From NCBI GenBank assembly GCA_937958995.1, contig CALGAP010000019.1, forward strand, positions 6,794 to 70,793: a DNA stretch of 64,000 nucleotides, given 5' to 3'. The translations under genes and the position numbers were made by a program. The stretch comes from an uncultured Chitinophagaceae bacterium. Its GTDB lineage: Bacteria > Bacteroidota > Bacteroidia > Chitinophagales > Chitinophagaceae. A model generated the notes under the pieces. The model saw only the letters and a list, made by a program, of their open reading frames with translations. It made no database searches and had not been told where the DNA came from. Positions 18,273 to 27,760 of this stretch are shown here, in pieces. The first letter of the stretch is position 1. Every line of letters begins with the position of its first letter.

Positions 18273-18408
18273 AAAAAAGTATTAATATGTAAAATTCTTT
18301 TCATTAGGGCGATTTAGCACAGTTACAAGAGAGTTCAGGTAGAGCAAACGATTGCGGTCACACGCTATATAATCGAAAAAGCATCAAACTTGGCAAAAAA
18401 AGTATTAA
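18273..18408. repeat. Spaced direct repeat in the S10-susC intergenic region
   Basis: AAAAAAGTATTAA occurs at 18273-18285 and again at 18396-18408, 123 bp apart, in the gap between the divergent S10 and susC genes. It could be a pair of operator sites or a chance AT-rich match. Nothing else coding-like is seen in 18179-18454. Confidence 0.3.
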
Positions 18409-18429
18409 GTGTAGGTTTTGCAATCGGTT

Positions 18430-18437
18430 TAAATTTG
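18430..18437 (+). promoter_or_regulatory. -7 element of the first susC
   Basis: TAAATTTG is a perfect TAnnTTTG match 17 nt before the susC ATG (18455), giving a predicted leader of roughly 11 nt. The -33 region has no clear TTG at the best spacing. Such a short leader leaves no room for the long 5' UTR seen in many other polysaccharide-utilisation loci. Confidence 0.4.
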
Positions 18438-18454
18438 GTGAAACTAATTGCTAT

Positions 18455-21400
18455 ATGGGAAAAAAGCGAATCCTTCGGGCACTCGCATTTCTGTGCGCGT
18501 ACTCCCTCGCCGTGGCCACGGCATTTGCCCAGGAGAGAACAATCACCGGATCCATTTCTGATGAAGCCGGACAGCCGCTGAGCGGCGCTACCATCGCTGC
18601 CAAAGGACAGCCCAACATTAATACGGTAAGCCGGCAAGACGGCAGCTTTGAACTTCGCGTGCCGGAGTCGGTAAAGACCCTCGTGATCTCGCACGTAGGC
18701 ATGCGTGTCCGCAATGTTGATATTGTCGGCAGATCGCAGGTGATCGTCACCCTGGAGATGTCTGAAAACAACATGGACGAAGTGGTGGTGGTAGGTTATG
18801 GTACCTCCAAAAGAGGTGACCTTACTTCATCGCAGACAACGGTAACTGCCAAGCAAATCGAAAAGACTATCAACACCACGCTGGAGCAGGCGTTGCAAGG
18901 CCGCGCGGCGGGTGTATATATAACGCAGAACTCGGGTCAGCCGGGTGGCGGCATTTCAGTGAATATTCGCGGTATCAGTTCGCTGTCGCGCACCCAGCCC
19001 CTGTACGTGATTGACGGTGTGCAGATGCAGGCTGGTGAAGACGTATCATTTGGCAACCAGAGTACTTCCAACCCCCTGGCATCACTGAACCCCTCCGACA
19101 TTGAAGACGTACAGATTTTGCAGGGTCCTTCAGCAACCGCCATCTATGGTTCGCGCGCTACCAACGGCGTTATCCTTATCACCACCAAAAGAGGTAAAGC
19201 CGGTGGTGTGAGGATCAACTATGGTTACAACTACAACCTGCAGACACCGCCCGATAGACTGGAAGTAATGAACCTGCGCCAGTATGCGCAGTTTGTGAAA
19301 GAGTATCACCAGCTGGCAGGCGGCATCACACCCGAAGAGTTTCTGGATCCCACGTTGTTGGGCGAAGGCACCGACTGGCAGAAAGAACTTTTCAACAATG
19401 CTGCGATGAACAAACACCAGCTCAGCTTCAGCGGCGGAAATAATAATACCACTTACTACGCCTCCGGCGAACTGCTCGACCAGGAAGGTGTGGCTTTGGG
19501 CTCGGGCTTTAAACGTTATGGCCTGCGCCTTAATATGGACAACAAACCCCGCGAGTGGGCAACCCTGGGCCTTAACCTCAACGCCACGCAAACCGACGAG
19601 GTGCTCACCACGACCAACTATGGCAATGCAGAAAGCCCGCTGATCGCGAATGCGCTGCGCCTTACCCCGCAGATTCCCGTTACCAATTTCGACGGCTCAT
19701 GGGGTGGCAGCGACCCGGTAAACGGTGCCAACCAGTACGCACCGGTTAACCCGATAGCACTCGCCAACTTAGTAACTAACACCAACAGACGCAGGCAGGT
19801 GCAGGGTGGTCTTAATTTTTCAGTAAGACCCCTGGCCGGACTCACACTGCGCACGAGTGTATATGGCAGTTTTGGCGATGGATTGACTACTTACTACAAT
19901 CCCACATACAGAATTTCCCAATGGCACTATAACCTTAATGCCACACTGACCAACGGTACATACCAAAGCTGGTACTGGAACTGGCTGCAACAGGTGGAGT
20001 ACCAACGCAAGATTGGCAAGCACAGTTTCACCCTCATGGCCAGCCACGAAGCGCAGGAATCATCATACAAAGCTATTGTGGTGGGCAGAGGTGGTTTCCT
20101 TACCAACGATGTGTTTGACGTAGACGCAGGCGACCCCAACACAGCCACCAACAGTGGAGGCACCTATCCGTGGGGTATTGAATCATACCTCGGCAGGCTG
20201 ACCTACAACTACGACAACCGCTATTTGCTGACGGCCACTTACCGCCGCGACGGTTCGCCATTCTTTGGTGAAAACAACAGATGGGGTTCCTTCCCTTCGT
20301 TGTCTGTTGCCTGGCGCACCAGCCAGGAAAAATGGTGGAATCCTGAAGTCGTGAACGAATTGAAATTCCGTTTTGAAATTGGTCTTACCGGTAACCCCGG
20401 TACCGACGCCGGTATTTACTCCCGTATGGCAACCGGCGCCACACCATGGGGCACCGGCTTCCTGCCGCAGGAGTTGAAAAACGCCGATCTGCAATGGGAA
20501 GAAACCAATACCAAAAACTATGGTATCAATATCGGCTTACTCAACAATCGCTTCACCATAGAAGCCGATTACTACGATCGTGATATCAGCAATCTGATCC
20601 TCCGCGCCTCCGTTCCCTTCTATATGGGTGCCGGCGGCGTGCCGGGTTCTGTTACCCCGCCATGGGTAAACTTCGGTACCATGAACACCAAAGGCTGGAA
20701 CATCACCATCGCCAGCACTATCATGAATACCGGGGACTTCCGATGGGAGACCAACCTGAACCTTTCTCACTTCAAGACAAAAGTGATCAGGCTCACCGCC
20801 GACCGCAAATTCCTGGCCCGCACGTCGTGGTGGATGAACAACTGGACACAATGGGCGCACGTCGGTATGGAGCCCTGGTTGTTCCGAGGCTATATTGCGG
20901 AAGGTTTGTTCCAGTCTGTTGAAGATGCTGAAAATAGCCCGAGACCTGTTGACAACAATGGCGCACCGCGCCCTGTTGACCCCAACAACGGCATTTGGGT
21001 AGGTGATGTGAAGTATAAGGACGTAGATGGCAACGGCATAATAGATGTAAACGACGAAACATTTATCGGTAACCCCTGGCCCGATCTGACCGGTGGTCTT
21101 ACCAATACTTTCTCTTATAAAGGTTTTGATCTGAGCGTGCTGTTCACCGCTTCGTGGGGCAACGATATATACAACTATATCCGCGCTGTTAACCTGAACC
21201 CGAACAACGTGAACCTGAGCCGCAACTTCCTGGTAGAAGCTTCCGACTATGCACGCGTGGTAGATGATGGTACAGGAAAAGTGATTATTCAGAATGCCGG
21301 CACCAATGTGGCACGCATTGCGAATAACCAGATAGCCAGCGACAACAACTATGGCAAAAACAGCAGCCGCTTTGTGGAAGATGGTTCTTATATAAGGCTG

Positions 21401-21655
21401 AAAAATATTTCGCTCAGCTATGCAGTGCCCCAGCGTTGGCTGCAACGAACCAAAGTGATCAGGGATATGCGCATTACCGTAGGTGCGCAAAACGTGATTA
21501 CCTGGACCAGGTACACGGGTTATGATCCTGAAGTAGGAGCCTATGTAGGAACCGGCGCCAGCGGCGGCGGACAAGGCAACCAGGCTATCGGCATCGACTT
21601 TGGCCGCTATCCTTTGACGCGTATGTATTCTGCATCTATCTCTGTAAACTTTTAA
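18455..21655 (+). CDS. SusC/RagA-type TonB-dependent outer-membrane receptor
   Basis: A 1066-residue receptor with a signal peptide (about 1-25, ending TAFAQ), a carboxypeptidase-regulatory-like beta domain (RTITGSISDEAGQPLSGATI), the MDEVVVVGYG linker, a plug domain (GILIRGI-type NIRGISSLSRTQPLYVIDG; IYGSRATNGVILITTKRG) and a large beta barrel ending in SISVNF. SusC proteins import oligosaccharides bound by SusD across the outer membrane using TonB energy. There is no N-terminal STN domain, so it is not of the kind that signals to a FecR anti-sigma, and no sigma or anti-sigma gene is adjacent. It is the first gene of a five-gene locus ending in a GH130 phosphorylase. Confidence 0.95.
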   Translation: MGKKRILRALAFLCAYSLAVATAFAQERTITGSISDEAGQPLSGATIAAKGQPNINTVSRQDGSFELRVPESVKTLVISHVGMRVRNVDIVGRSQVIVTLEMSENNMDEVVVVGYGTSKRGDLTSSQTTVTAKQIEKTINTTLEQALQGRAAGVYITQNSGQPGGGISVNIRGISSLSRTQPLYVIDGVQMQAGEDVSFGNQSTSNPLASLNPSDIEDVQILQGPSATAIYGSRATNGVILITTKRGKAGGVRINYGYNYNLQTPPDRLEVMNLRQYAQFVKEYHQLAGGITPEEFLDPTLLGEGTDWQKELFNNAAMNKHQLSFSGGNNNTTYYASGELLDQEGVALGSGFKRYGLRLNMDNKPREWATLGLNLNATQTDEVLTTTNYGNAESPLIANALRLTPQIPVTNFDGSWGGSDPVNGANQYAPVNPIALANLVTNTNRRRQVQGGLNFSVRPLAGLTLRTSVYGSFGDGLTTYYNPTYRISQWHYNLNATLTNGTYQSWYWNWLQQVEYQRKIGKHSFTLMASHEAQESSYKAIVVGRGGFLTNDVFDVDAGDPNTATNSGGTYPWGIESYLGRLTYNYDNRYLLTATYRRDGSPFFGENNRWGSFPSLSVAWRTSQEKWWNPEVVNELKFRFEIGLTGNPGTDAGIYSRMATGATPWGTGFLPQELKNADLQWEETNTKNYGINIGLLNNRFTIEADYYDRDISNLILRASVPFYMGAGGVPGSVTPPWVNFGTMNTKGWNITIASTIMNTGDFRWETNLNLSHFKTKVIRLTADRKFLARTSWWMNNWTQWAHVGMEPWLFRGYIAEGLFQSVEDAENSPRPVDNNGAPRPVDPNNGIWVGDVKYKDVDGNGIIDVNDETFIGNPWPDLTGGLTNTFSYKGFDLSVLFTASWGNDIYNYIRAVNLNPNNVNLSRNFLVEASDYARVVDDGTGKVIIQNAGTNVARIANNQIASDNNYGKNSSRFVEDGSYIRLKNISLSYAVPQRWLQRTKVIRDMRITVGAQNVITWTRYTGYDPEVGAYVGTGASGGGQGNQAIGIDFGRYPLTRMYSASISVNF

Positions 21656-21666
21656 TAACTCAGTAT

Positions 21667-23349
21667 ATGAACCTTCTTAATAGATACCGCTACATAGCAA
21701 TAGTTGCGCTATTGATCACGGTGTTTGCTTCGTGTAAAAAGGACTTCCTGAACAAACCACCGGAAAGCTCTATTGTGGATGTGAACTTTTATAAAACCGA
21801 CGAGCAGGTATTGGCGGGCACTTCATTATTGTACAGCCGCGTGTGGTTTGAATACAATGATAAGGCCCAGTACAACCTGGGCGATTTCCGCGGCGGCACT
21901 GCCTATTCGGCCTGGGGCGACCGGGGTAATGTGATGTTTAATACTACTGGCGACAACAACGAAAATGGTACCGCCTGGCGTTCATTCTTCACCGTGGTAG
22001 CACAGGCTAACCTGGCTATTTACAATATTGAAAAATATGCCGGTGAAAATGTTTCGCCCGCCATAAAGAAAATGGCTATTGCCGAAGCCCGCTTCATGCG
22101 CGCGCTGGCATATCGCTTCCTGGTGAGCAACTGGGGGCCTGTGCCCATCGTGGAAAACAACGTGGAACAGTTGTTCGATACCACCATCCGCCGGGCCACC
22201 GTTCCGAGTGTATGGCGATACATCACCCGCGAAATGCGCGCCGCTGCAGAAGACCTGCCAGCCACTCCTTACCAGGCAGGCCGACTGACGCGCTGGTCTG
22301 CCGAGGGTATGCTGGCAAGATTCTACCTGACCCGCGCCGGCGTGGAATCATCAGGTGGTCAAAGAAAACAGGAATTTCTCGACAGCGCCAAATACTATGC
22401 TGAACGCGTCATCCAAAACAGCGGCAAGAAGCTGTTGACAAACTATGAAGATCTTTTCCGCTATCCGTACGACAACAATGCGGAATCGCTGTTTGAATTA
22501 CAATGGGAGTATGTGCCGGATGTATGGGGTATTGCTAACAGCATGCCTGAATACCTTGCCTACAACCCCGACATTTCGTTTGGCGGATGGGGCGGCGATA
22601 AAGGCGCTACCTGGTGGATGATGAGCCAGTACGAAGGCTTCAACCTGCAGCCCGACGGTACGCTGAAGGGAAGAACCCTCGATCTGCGTTTACGCGCCAC
22701 CTTTATGTTGCCCGGTTTTTATTATCCTGAAATTACCAAGGTGTCTGATGGACAAAAACTTATTTACCCGTTCAACGGCGATGACTATAACTTCCTGGCT
22801 ATCAAAAAATATGTAATTGGTTCTCCCATTGACCTGGCGGGTATAGCTGCGCAGCAGCGTTATCCCAACAACACCTACATGTTGCGCCTCGCGGAAATGT
22901 ACCTGATTTATGTGGAAGCCGTGATGGGTAATGCGCTGCAGACAACCGATGCCAAAGCCATCGAATACTTCAACCTGGTGCGCACCCGCGCTGGTCTGCC
23001 ACCTTACGAAGTGGATGGCCCCAACGGCAGCGGCCCGCTCACCTGGGATAAGCTGTTCAGCGAGCGCATTAAGGAATTTGCACTGGAAGGTATGGCCTGG
23101 TACGACCTGGTAAGCCTGCACTATTATGATCCGCAAAAGGCGTATGAAATCATCAACTCGCAAGACAGGGGATTGTTCCTGACCGAGCCCGACCAGATGC
23201 CGAATCCTACTCAGTGGACGCTGACCAAGATTTCATGGTTTGCCGAGCGACAGGTAAATGCCAACAGCGGCAACTTTCAGTTGCCCATTCCGAATGCTGA
23301 ACTCAGCCAGGCGCCCAACCTGCAACTGGATCCTGTTGAATTCCCATAA
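21667..23349 (+). CDS. SusD/RagB-type surface glycan-binding lipoprotein
   Basis: A 560-residue lipoprotein (lipobox FASC, Cys22, then KKD), 11 bp after susC. The family pattern is complete: FLNKPPESSI near the N-terminus, the AEARFMRALAYRFLVSNWGPVPIV helix pair that builds the TPR scaffold, and the C-terminal RLAEMYLIYVEAVM and ERIKEFALEGMAWYDLV motifs, ending LDPVEFP. SusD forms a lid on the SusC barrel and captures the glycan. Aromatic-rich loops, such as SFGGWGGDKGATWWM, may contribute to sugar stacking. Confidence 0.95.
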   Translation: MNLLNRYRYIAIVALLITVFASCKKDFLNKPPESSIVDVNFYKTDEQVLAGTSLLYSRVWFEYNDKAQYNLGDFRGGTAYSAWGDRGNVMFNTTGDNNENGTAWRSFFTVVAQANLAIYNIEKYAGENVSPAIKKMAIAEARFMRALAYRFLVSNWGPVPIVENNVEQLFDTTIRRATVPSVWRYITREMRAAAEDLPATPYQAGRLTRWSAEGMLARFYLTRAGVESSGGQRKQEFLDSAKYYAERVIQNSGKKLLTNYEDLFRYPYDNNAESLFELQWEYVPDVWGIANSMPEYLAYNPDISFGGWGGDKGATWWMMSQYEGFNLQPDGTLKGRTLDLRLRATFMLPGFYYPEITKVSDGQKLIYPFNGDDYNFLAIKKYVIGSPIDLAGIAAQQRYPNNTYMLRLAEMYLIYVEAVMGNALQTTDAKAIEYFNLVRTRAGLPPYEVDGPNGSGPLTWDKLFSERIKEFALEGMAWYDLVSLHYYDPQKAYEIINSQDRGLFLTEPDQMPNPTQWTLTKISWFAERQVNANSGNFQLPIPNAELSQAPNLQLDPVEFP

Positions 23350-23372
23350 ATCTACGTTAATCATTAAACGAA

Positions 23373-24527
23373 ATGAAAGTGAATATGAAACCGATATATA
23401 AACTATTTTTCACCCTGCTGATCACCTGCTCGGTACTCAGTATGCTGCCGGCCTGTGAAAAAGACAGCGATGGCGGCACGCCCGTCATAGACTACGTAAG
23501 GATTACACGTCCTGAGTCGTCTGACTCGCTGCTGGTAGGCGCTAGCCAGGGCCAGCTGATCGCCATTGTCGGTAAAAACCTCGGACAGGCCGTAGCCATC
23601 TGGTTCAACGACCGTCCTTCGCGACTCACTCCCACCTATATTACCAACACCACCATATTGGTGCGTGTGCCTTCAGAAATTCCGCTTGATATTACCAATA
23701 AGGTGAAGATCTTGTTTAATAATGGTTACGAGTTGCTCTACGATTTTGAAGTGCAGATCAGTAAGCCACGCATCGATGGCATGGAGGTGGAATATGTGAA
23801 AGAAGGTGATATAGCCGTGATAAGAGGCAATTTCTTCTATGAGCCACTTACTGTAACGTTTGCGGGTGATGTGGAAGGCGAGATCGTTGAAGTAACCGAC
23901 AATGAAATACAGGTGCGCGTGCCGCCAGGCGCCGAGCCCGGCCAGATCACCGTAAGAACCAATTTTGGTGAAGAGAAATCAAATTTCTGGTTCAGGGATA
24001 ATCGCAATATGCTTATTCATAACGATCCCTGGAGCGGGTGGTGGGGACAAAGCAACGTGGTGGATGCTTCTGACCCGCTCGCTATCAACGGCAATTACAC
24101 CCGCATCACAGCTACTATTGGTTCATGGGGCTGGACAGAATGGATCGGCGGACACGAAGATGCGCTTTCTACCGCTCACAATCTTCCCGATGATGCCGTG
24201 CTGAACCCGCAGAAATACGTGATGAAGTTTGAGATCAATACGCTGAAGCCTTACAATGGCAACCGTATCAAGTTTATGATCGGTCAGGTGAATAGTCCCG
24301 ACCCTAACTGGGATAACGAACCCTATTTCTGGGAGCCGCCATTCGATACCAAGGGCAAATGGCAGACTGTGACTATTCCATTCAATGAAGTGGTGGCAAA
24401 ATACGTCACCAACTGGGGCGTGCGCCCACAGGGTTATGGCGTGAAAGTTTGGTTCCATGGTCCCGGTTCGCTGGATGCCGACATTGCGTTCGACAACCTG
24501 CGCGTAGTGCCCGCAACACTTCAATAA
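23373..24527 (+). CDS. IPT/TIG-domain surface glycan-binding lipoprotein (SusE-position)
   Basis: A 384-residue lipoprotein (lipobox LPAC before EKDSDGG). The start may be the ATG at 23373 or, four codons later, 23385. Two IPT/TIG Ig-like modules (about 35-120 and 125-205, the second with VRGNFFYE-type and VRVPPGAEPGQITVRTNFGE sequence) lead to a C-terminal carbohydrate-binding jelly-roll-like domain rich in Trp (DPWSGWWG; TIGSWGWTEWIGG; NWDNEPYFWEPP). Proteins of this build are anchored on the surface next to SusCD and hold the polysaccharide near the transporter. Its place after susD supports that role. No catalytic motif is visible. Confidence 0.85.
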   Translation: MKVNMKPIYKLFFTLLITCSVLSMLPACEKDSDGGTPVIDYVRITRPESSDSLLVGASQGQLIAIVGKNLGQAVAIWFNDRPSRLTPTYITNTTILVRVPSEIPLDITNKVKILFNNGYELLYDFEVQISKPRIDGMEVEYVKEGDIAVIRGNFFYEPLTVTFAGDVEGEIVEVTDNEIQVRVPPGAEPGQITVRTNFGEEKSNFWFRDNRNMLIHNDPWSGWWGQSNVVDASDPLAINGNYTRITATIGSWGWTEWIGGHEDALSTAHNLPDDAVLNPQKYVMKFEINTLKPYNGNRIKFMIGQVNSPDPNWDNEPYFWEPPFDTKGKWQTVTIPFNEVVAKYVTNWGVRPQGYGVKVWFHGPGSLDADIAFDNLRVVPATLQ

Positions 24528-24557
24528 TATCTGCTTGATGAGATAAAACAATAAAAA

Positions 24558-26381
24558 ATGATTAAGTTATTTCCTAAACCATTGCTTGCCGTATTAACGG
24601 TGTTTTTTGTGGTGGTGATGGGTTCGTGTAAGAAAGATTCAGATGATAACACAACAGACGTTACTCAACTGTTAAGTTTCGGGCCTACCGGCGCCAACCA
24701 CGGCGACACAATAAAATTTATCGGAACTGGTCTCGATAAAGTTACCGCCATTCAATTCACAGGCAACAATGCTATAGTGGAGCAAAGCGGTTTTGTTTCC
24801 CAGTCACCCACGCTCATCCTTACACGAGTGCCGGCATCGGCAGAGAAGGGTAAGGTAATGTTGAAAACCCCGCAAGGCGATATTGTTTCCAAAACCGAAT
24901 TCAATATCGGCGTGACACCGGTAATTGCTTCCATTACCGAAGAAGCAAGACCCGGCGCTAATTTGACGCTCACCGGTGAATTCATGAACTGGGTTACCAG
25001 CGTCACCTTTGCGAGAGACAAAGTAGTGACAGAATTCGTGAGTGTATCACTGAATGAGCTGGTGGTAAAGGTTCCTGAAGATGCCGAGACTGGTCCGCTG
25101 GTAATCACCTACAGCGGCACCGACTCCGGTTATTTTGAAACTGTTGAAATATTCAAGGTGACATTGCCACAGGGCACCGGCATTTCTCCCGACTTGTTAT
25201 ACCATGGTGAAAACGTAACCATCACCGGCACTGATCTGGACCTGGTGCGTAAAGTGTATTTCACCAATGTATCTGAGCCGGTAACTGAGTTTGAAAGCCA
25301 GGGTGCGACTGAGCTTGTTGTGAAAGTACCGACCACTGCATTAAAAGGCGTAATAAAACTGGAAGCAGCTTCCGGTGTACAGACTACTGTTGACGGCGAA
25401 CTGGATATTAAGTTGCCGCAAGCCACAGGTATTGCTCCGGCCAATGTTAAGCACCTCGAAAATATCACCATTACCGGTACTGACCTGGACCTGGTGAGCA
25501 AGATCTGGTTTACGAATGCAACTGAAGCAGTGACCACTTTCGTAAGCCAGTCAGCTACGCAGATCGTGGTGCAGGTGCCCGGGGCGGCCAAGAATGGTCC
25601 CATCACCCTGGAAATGGAGTCGGGTATTAAGACCACTTCCACAGCCGAAGTGACTTTGTTGCTGCCGCAGATCACTTCATTCAGTCCCAATCCTGTTGAT
25701 CCGGAATCAAACCTCACCATATCTGGTACTAATCTCGACCTGGTATCTGCCGTTGTGATCGAGAATGTGCCGGCCATTGATAAAGCCAATTTTGTAAGTC
25801 ATACCGCCAACCAGATTGTGGTGACTGTGCCCACCGGCGCGGCCAACGGTTTGATAACACTGAAGGTGCTGAACTCGACGGTGACCGTTTTGTCGACCGA
25901 CATACTGCAGATCACCGGCGCGGCGCCGCCACCTGCTATTTCATTACACTTCTGGGATGATGGTCTCGCAGCCGGCTGGAACGGATGGAGCGGTGGAGGC
26001 TGGGGTGGTACCAAGGAGATCGACAACAGTTCGCCTGTGCGCGTTGGTACCAAATCGGTAAAGATCACTTACGATGCCAGCCAGTGGGGCTCGCCCCTGC
26101 AACTGGGTGGTGCCAATATTTCTTTGGCAGGTTATAGTTCATTTAAAATATCCATTTACAGTACGGCCGGTACCGCAGGCAACAAGATCCTGATCGTGTT
26201 TAATAAGAACGAAGCCGGTGGCGGACAGGTGGAACTGACTTTGGGACCTGAAGGTGAATGGACAGATTTCTCTATACCCTTGTCGCAGTTTGGCAGTGTA
26301 ACAACCCTCAACGAACTCTGGATAAAAGAAAACCAGGGTAAGTCGTACACGATATATGTGGATGAAATAGGACTGAATTAA
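24558..26381 (+). CDS. Multi-IPT/TIG surface glycan-binding lipoprotein
   Basis: A 607-residue lipoprotein (lipobox MGSC, then KKDSDD). About five tandem IPT/TIG repeats (about 32-455) share the unit NLTITGTDLDLV-x-KVxFTN followed by ATELVVKVP. The third and fourth repeats are the most alike in protein and DNA (about 25210-25420 and 25450-25660), so the array grew by internal duplication. A C-terminal domain (about 465-607; HFWDDGLAAGWNGWSGGGW, ending IYVDEIGLN) looks like a carbohydrate-binding jelly roll. The IPT chain probably works as a rigid stalk lifting the binding domain away from the membrane. Fourth gene of the locus, 30 bp after the third. Confidence 0.85.
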   Translation: MIKLFPKPLLAVLTVFFVVVMGSCKKDSDDNTTDVTQLLSFGPTGANHGDTIKFIGTGLDKVTAIQFTGNNAIVEQSGFVSQSPTLILTRVPASAEKGKVMLKTPQGDIVSKTEFNIGVTPVIASITEEARPGANLTLTGEFMNWVTSVTFARDKVVTEFVSVSLNELVVKVPEDAETGPLVITYSGTDSGYFETVEIFKVTLPQGTGISPDLLYHGENVTITGTDLDLVRKVYFTNVSEPVTEFESQGATELVVKVPTTALKGVIKLEAASGVQTTVDGELDIKLPQATGIAPANVKHLENITITGTDLDLVSKIWFTNATEAVTTFVSQSATQIVVQVPGAAKNGPITLEMESGIKTTSTAEVTLLLPQITSFSPNPVDPESNLTISGTNLDLVSAVVIENVPAIDKANFVSHTANQIVVTVPTGAANGLITLKVLNSTVTVLSTDILQITGAAPPPAISLHFWDDGLAAGWNGWSGGGWGGTKEIDNSSPVRVGTKSVKITYDASQWGSPLQLGGANISLAGYSSFKISIYSTAGTAGNKILIVFNKNEAGGGQVELTLGPEGEWTDFSIPLSQFGSVTTLNELWIKENQGKSYTIYVDEIGLN

Positions 26382-26387
26382 GACTAA

Positions 26388-27593
26388 ATGCAAACTGAAT
26401 TTTATAACTGGCTGGCTTTTCTTGAAGCTGAGCACAAGCGGCTTTTGAAACGGCCAAACGAGAAGGCGGGAAAAGGGAACGGTATTGTTGACCGGTATGT
26501 GTACCCGGTGCTCAGCGCCGCGCACACGCCATTGTTCTGGCGCTATGATCTCAACAATGTCACCAATCCGCACCTTATGGAGCGCTTCGGCATTAATGCC
26601 GTGATGAATGCGGGCGCCATTAAGTGGAACAACAAATACATTGTGGTGCCCCGCGTGGAAGCGGCCGACCGGAAGTCGTTCTTCGCAGTTGCCGAAAGTG
26701 CCAATGGTATCGACAATTTCAGGTTTTGGGATTATCCCATCGTGATGCCTGAAACTAATGTGCCAGATACCAACATTTATGATATGCGGTTGGTGCAACA
26801 TGAAGACGGATGGATATATGGATTGTTTTGCACCGAGCGCCGCGATCCCAATGCTTCGCCCAGCGATCAGAGCGCGGCTATTGCTCAATGTGGTATTGCA
26901 CGCACGAAAGACCTGGTGGAGTGGGAGCGGTTGCCCGATTTAAAAACGCCCTCGCCGCAGCAGCGCAACGTGGTGTTGCACCCTGAATTCGTGGATGGAC
27001 GCTATGCTTTTTACACGCGGCCACAGTCCGGTTTTATTGAAGCGGGAGAGGGAGGAGGAATCGGTTTTGGACTAAGTGACCGTATCGAGGGCGCTGTGAT
27101 CAATTCTGAAAAAGTGATTGATCCGCGATCTTATCATACGGTGTTTGAGCTGAAGAATGGTCTTGGCCCTGCACCCATCAAAACCAAATACGGATGGCTG
27201 CACCTGGCACACGGTGTAAGAAATACGGCGGCCGGCATGCGCTACGTGTTGTATATGTTCATGACCGCGCTCGATGATATCACAAAGGTGATTTACAAAC
27301 CTGGTGGCTATTTCCTGGCGCCGGAAGGCGAGGAGCGCGTGGGTGATGTGTCGAATGTATTGTTCAGCAACGGTTGGATCGCCGATGACGATGGTACCGT
27401 GTTTATCTACTATGCCTCGTCTGATACACGACTGCATGTGGCCACCTCCACCATCGATAAGTTGCTCGATTATGTAATGAATACGCCGCCCGATGGGGTA
27501 AACTCAGCCGGGACCGTGCGCAACCTGGTACAGCTGATAGATAAAAACCAGCAGGACATGTTGATGAAGGTGCCTTTGCGTACGGGCAAGTAA
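26388..27593 (+). CDS. GH130 4-O-beta-D-mannosyl-D-glucose phosphorylase
   Basis: A 401-residue cytoplasmic enzyme, no signal peptide, 6 bp after the preceding stop. It closely follows the GH130 subfamily typified by the Bacteroides fragilis mannosylglucose phosphorylase: VYPVLSAAHTPLFWRYDLN, NAGAIKWNNKYIVVPRVE, ADRKSFFAVAES, QQRNVVLHPEFVDGRYAFYTRP and LAHGVRN. Asp132 in YDMRL corresponds to the general acid of that enzyme. The reaction is mannosyl-glucose + phosphate to mannose-1-phosphate + glucose, the last step after mannobiose is epimerised at its reducing end. It assigns the locus to beta-mannan or glucomannan-derived sugars. The epimerase, endomannanase and inner-membrane transporter are not in this window. 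Confidence 0.9.
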   Translation: MQTEFYNWLAFLEAEHKRLLKRPNEKAGKGNGIVDRYVYPVLSAAHTPLFWRYDLNNVTNPHLMERFGINAVMNAGAIKWNNKYIVVPRVEAADRKSFFAVAESANGIDNFRFWDYPIVMPETNVPDTNIYDMRLVQHEDGWIYGLFCTERRDPNASPSDQSAAIAQCGIARTKDLVEWERLPDLKTPSPQQRNVVLHPEFVDGRYAFYTRPQSGFIEAGEGGGIGFGLSDRIEGAVINSEKVIDPRSYHTVFELKNGLGPAPIKTKYGWLHLAHGVRNTAAGMRYVLYMFMTALDDITKVIYKPGGYFLAPEGEERVGDVSNVLFSNGWIADDDGTVFIYYASSDTRLHVATSTIDKLLDYVMNTPPDGVNSAGTVRNLVQLIDKNQQDMLMKVPLRTGK

Positions 27594-27602
27594 AATTTTG
27601 AG

Positions 27603-27698
27603 ATGAAAAGGGGCCTTATTATAGTTTGCGCCGTGTTCGCCGTTGGTATCGGCGCCTGTAAAAAACCTGAGCTGCGTTGCTTTTGTGAGAAATTGTGA
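27603..27698 (+). CDS. 31-residue lipoprotein: micro-lipoprotein or 5' remnant of a lipoprotein gene
   Basis: The ATG at 27603, 9 bp after the GH130 stop, opens 31 codons. They encode a textbook lipoprotein signal (MKRG, then a hydrophobic run LIIVCAVFAVGIGA) with lipobox GIGAC at Cys19, followed by only KKPELRCFCEKL before TGA at 27696. The CKK start matches the other lipoproteins of this genome. The spacing and signal fit the next gene of the utilisation locus, which could have been lost by deletion. It might instead be a real tiny lipoprotein with a Cys-rich tail. No further coding continuation is seen before 27761. Confidence 0.5.
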   Translation: MKRGLIIVCAVFAVGIGACKKPELRCFCEKL

Positions 27699-27760
27699 AT
27701 AATGGATGTTAGAATCCTGTAAAATAATTTCTCCTACTTTTACTCTCCAAATTATCCCGG

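Noticed and set aside
20537..21574. Long open frame (345 codons) antisense to the first susC
   Set aside because: It lies wholly inside a well-supported SusC barrel on the other strand, has no recognisable domain and reflects codon bias of the real gene.
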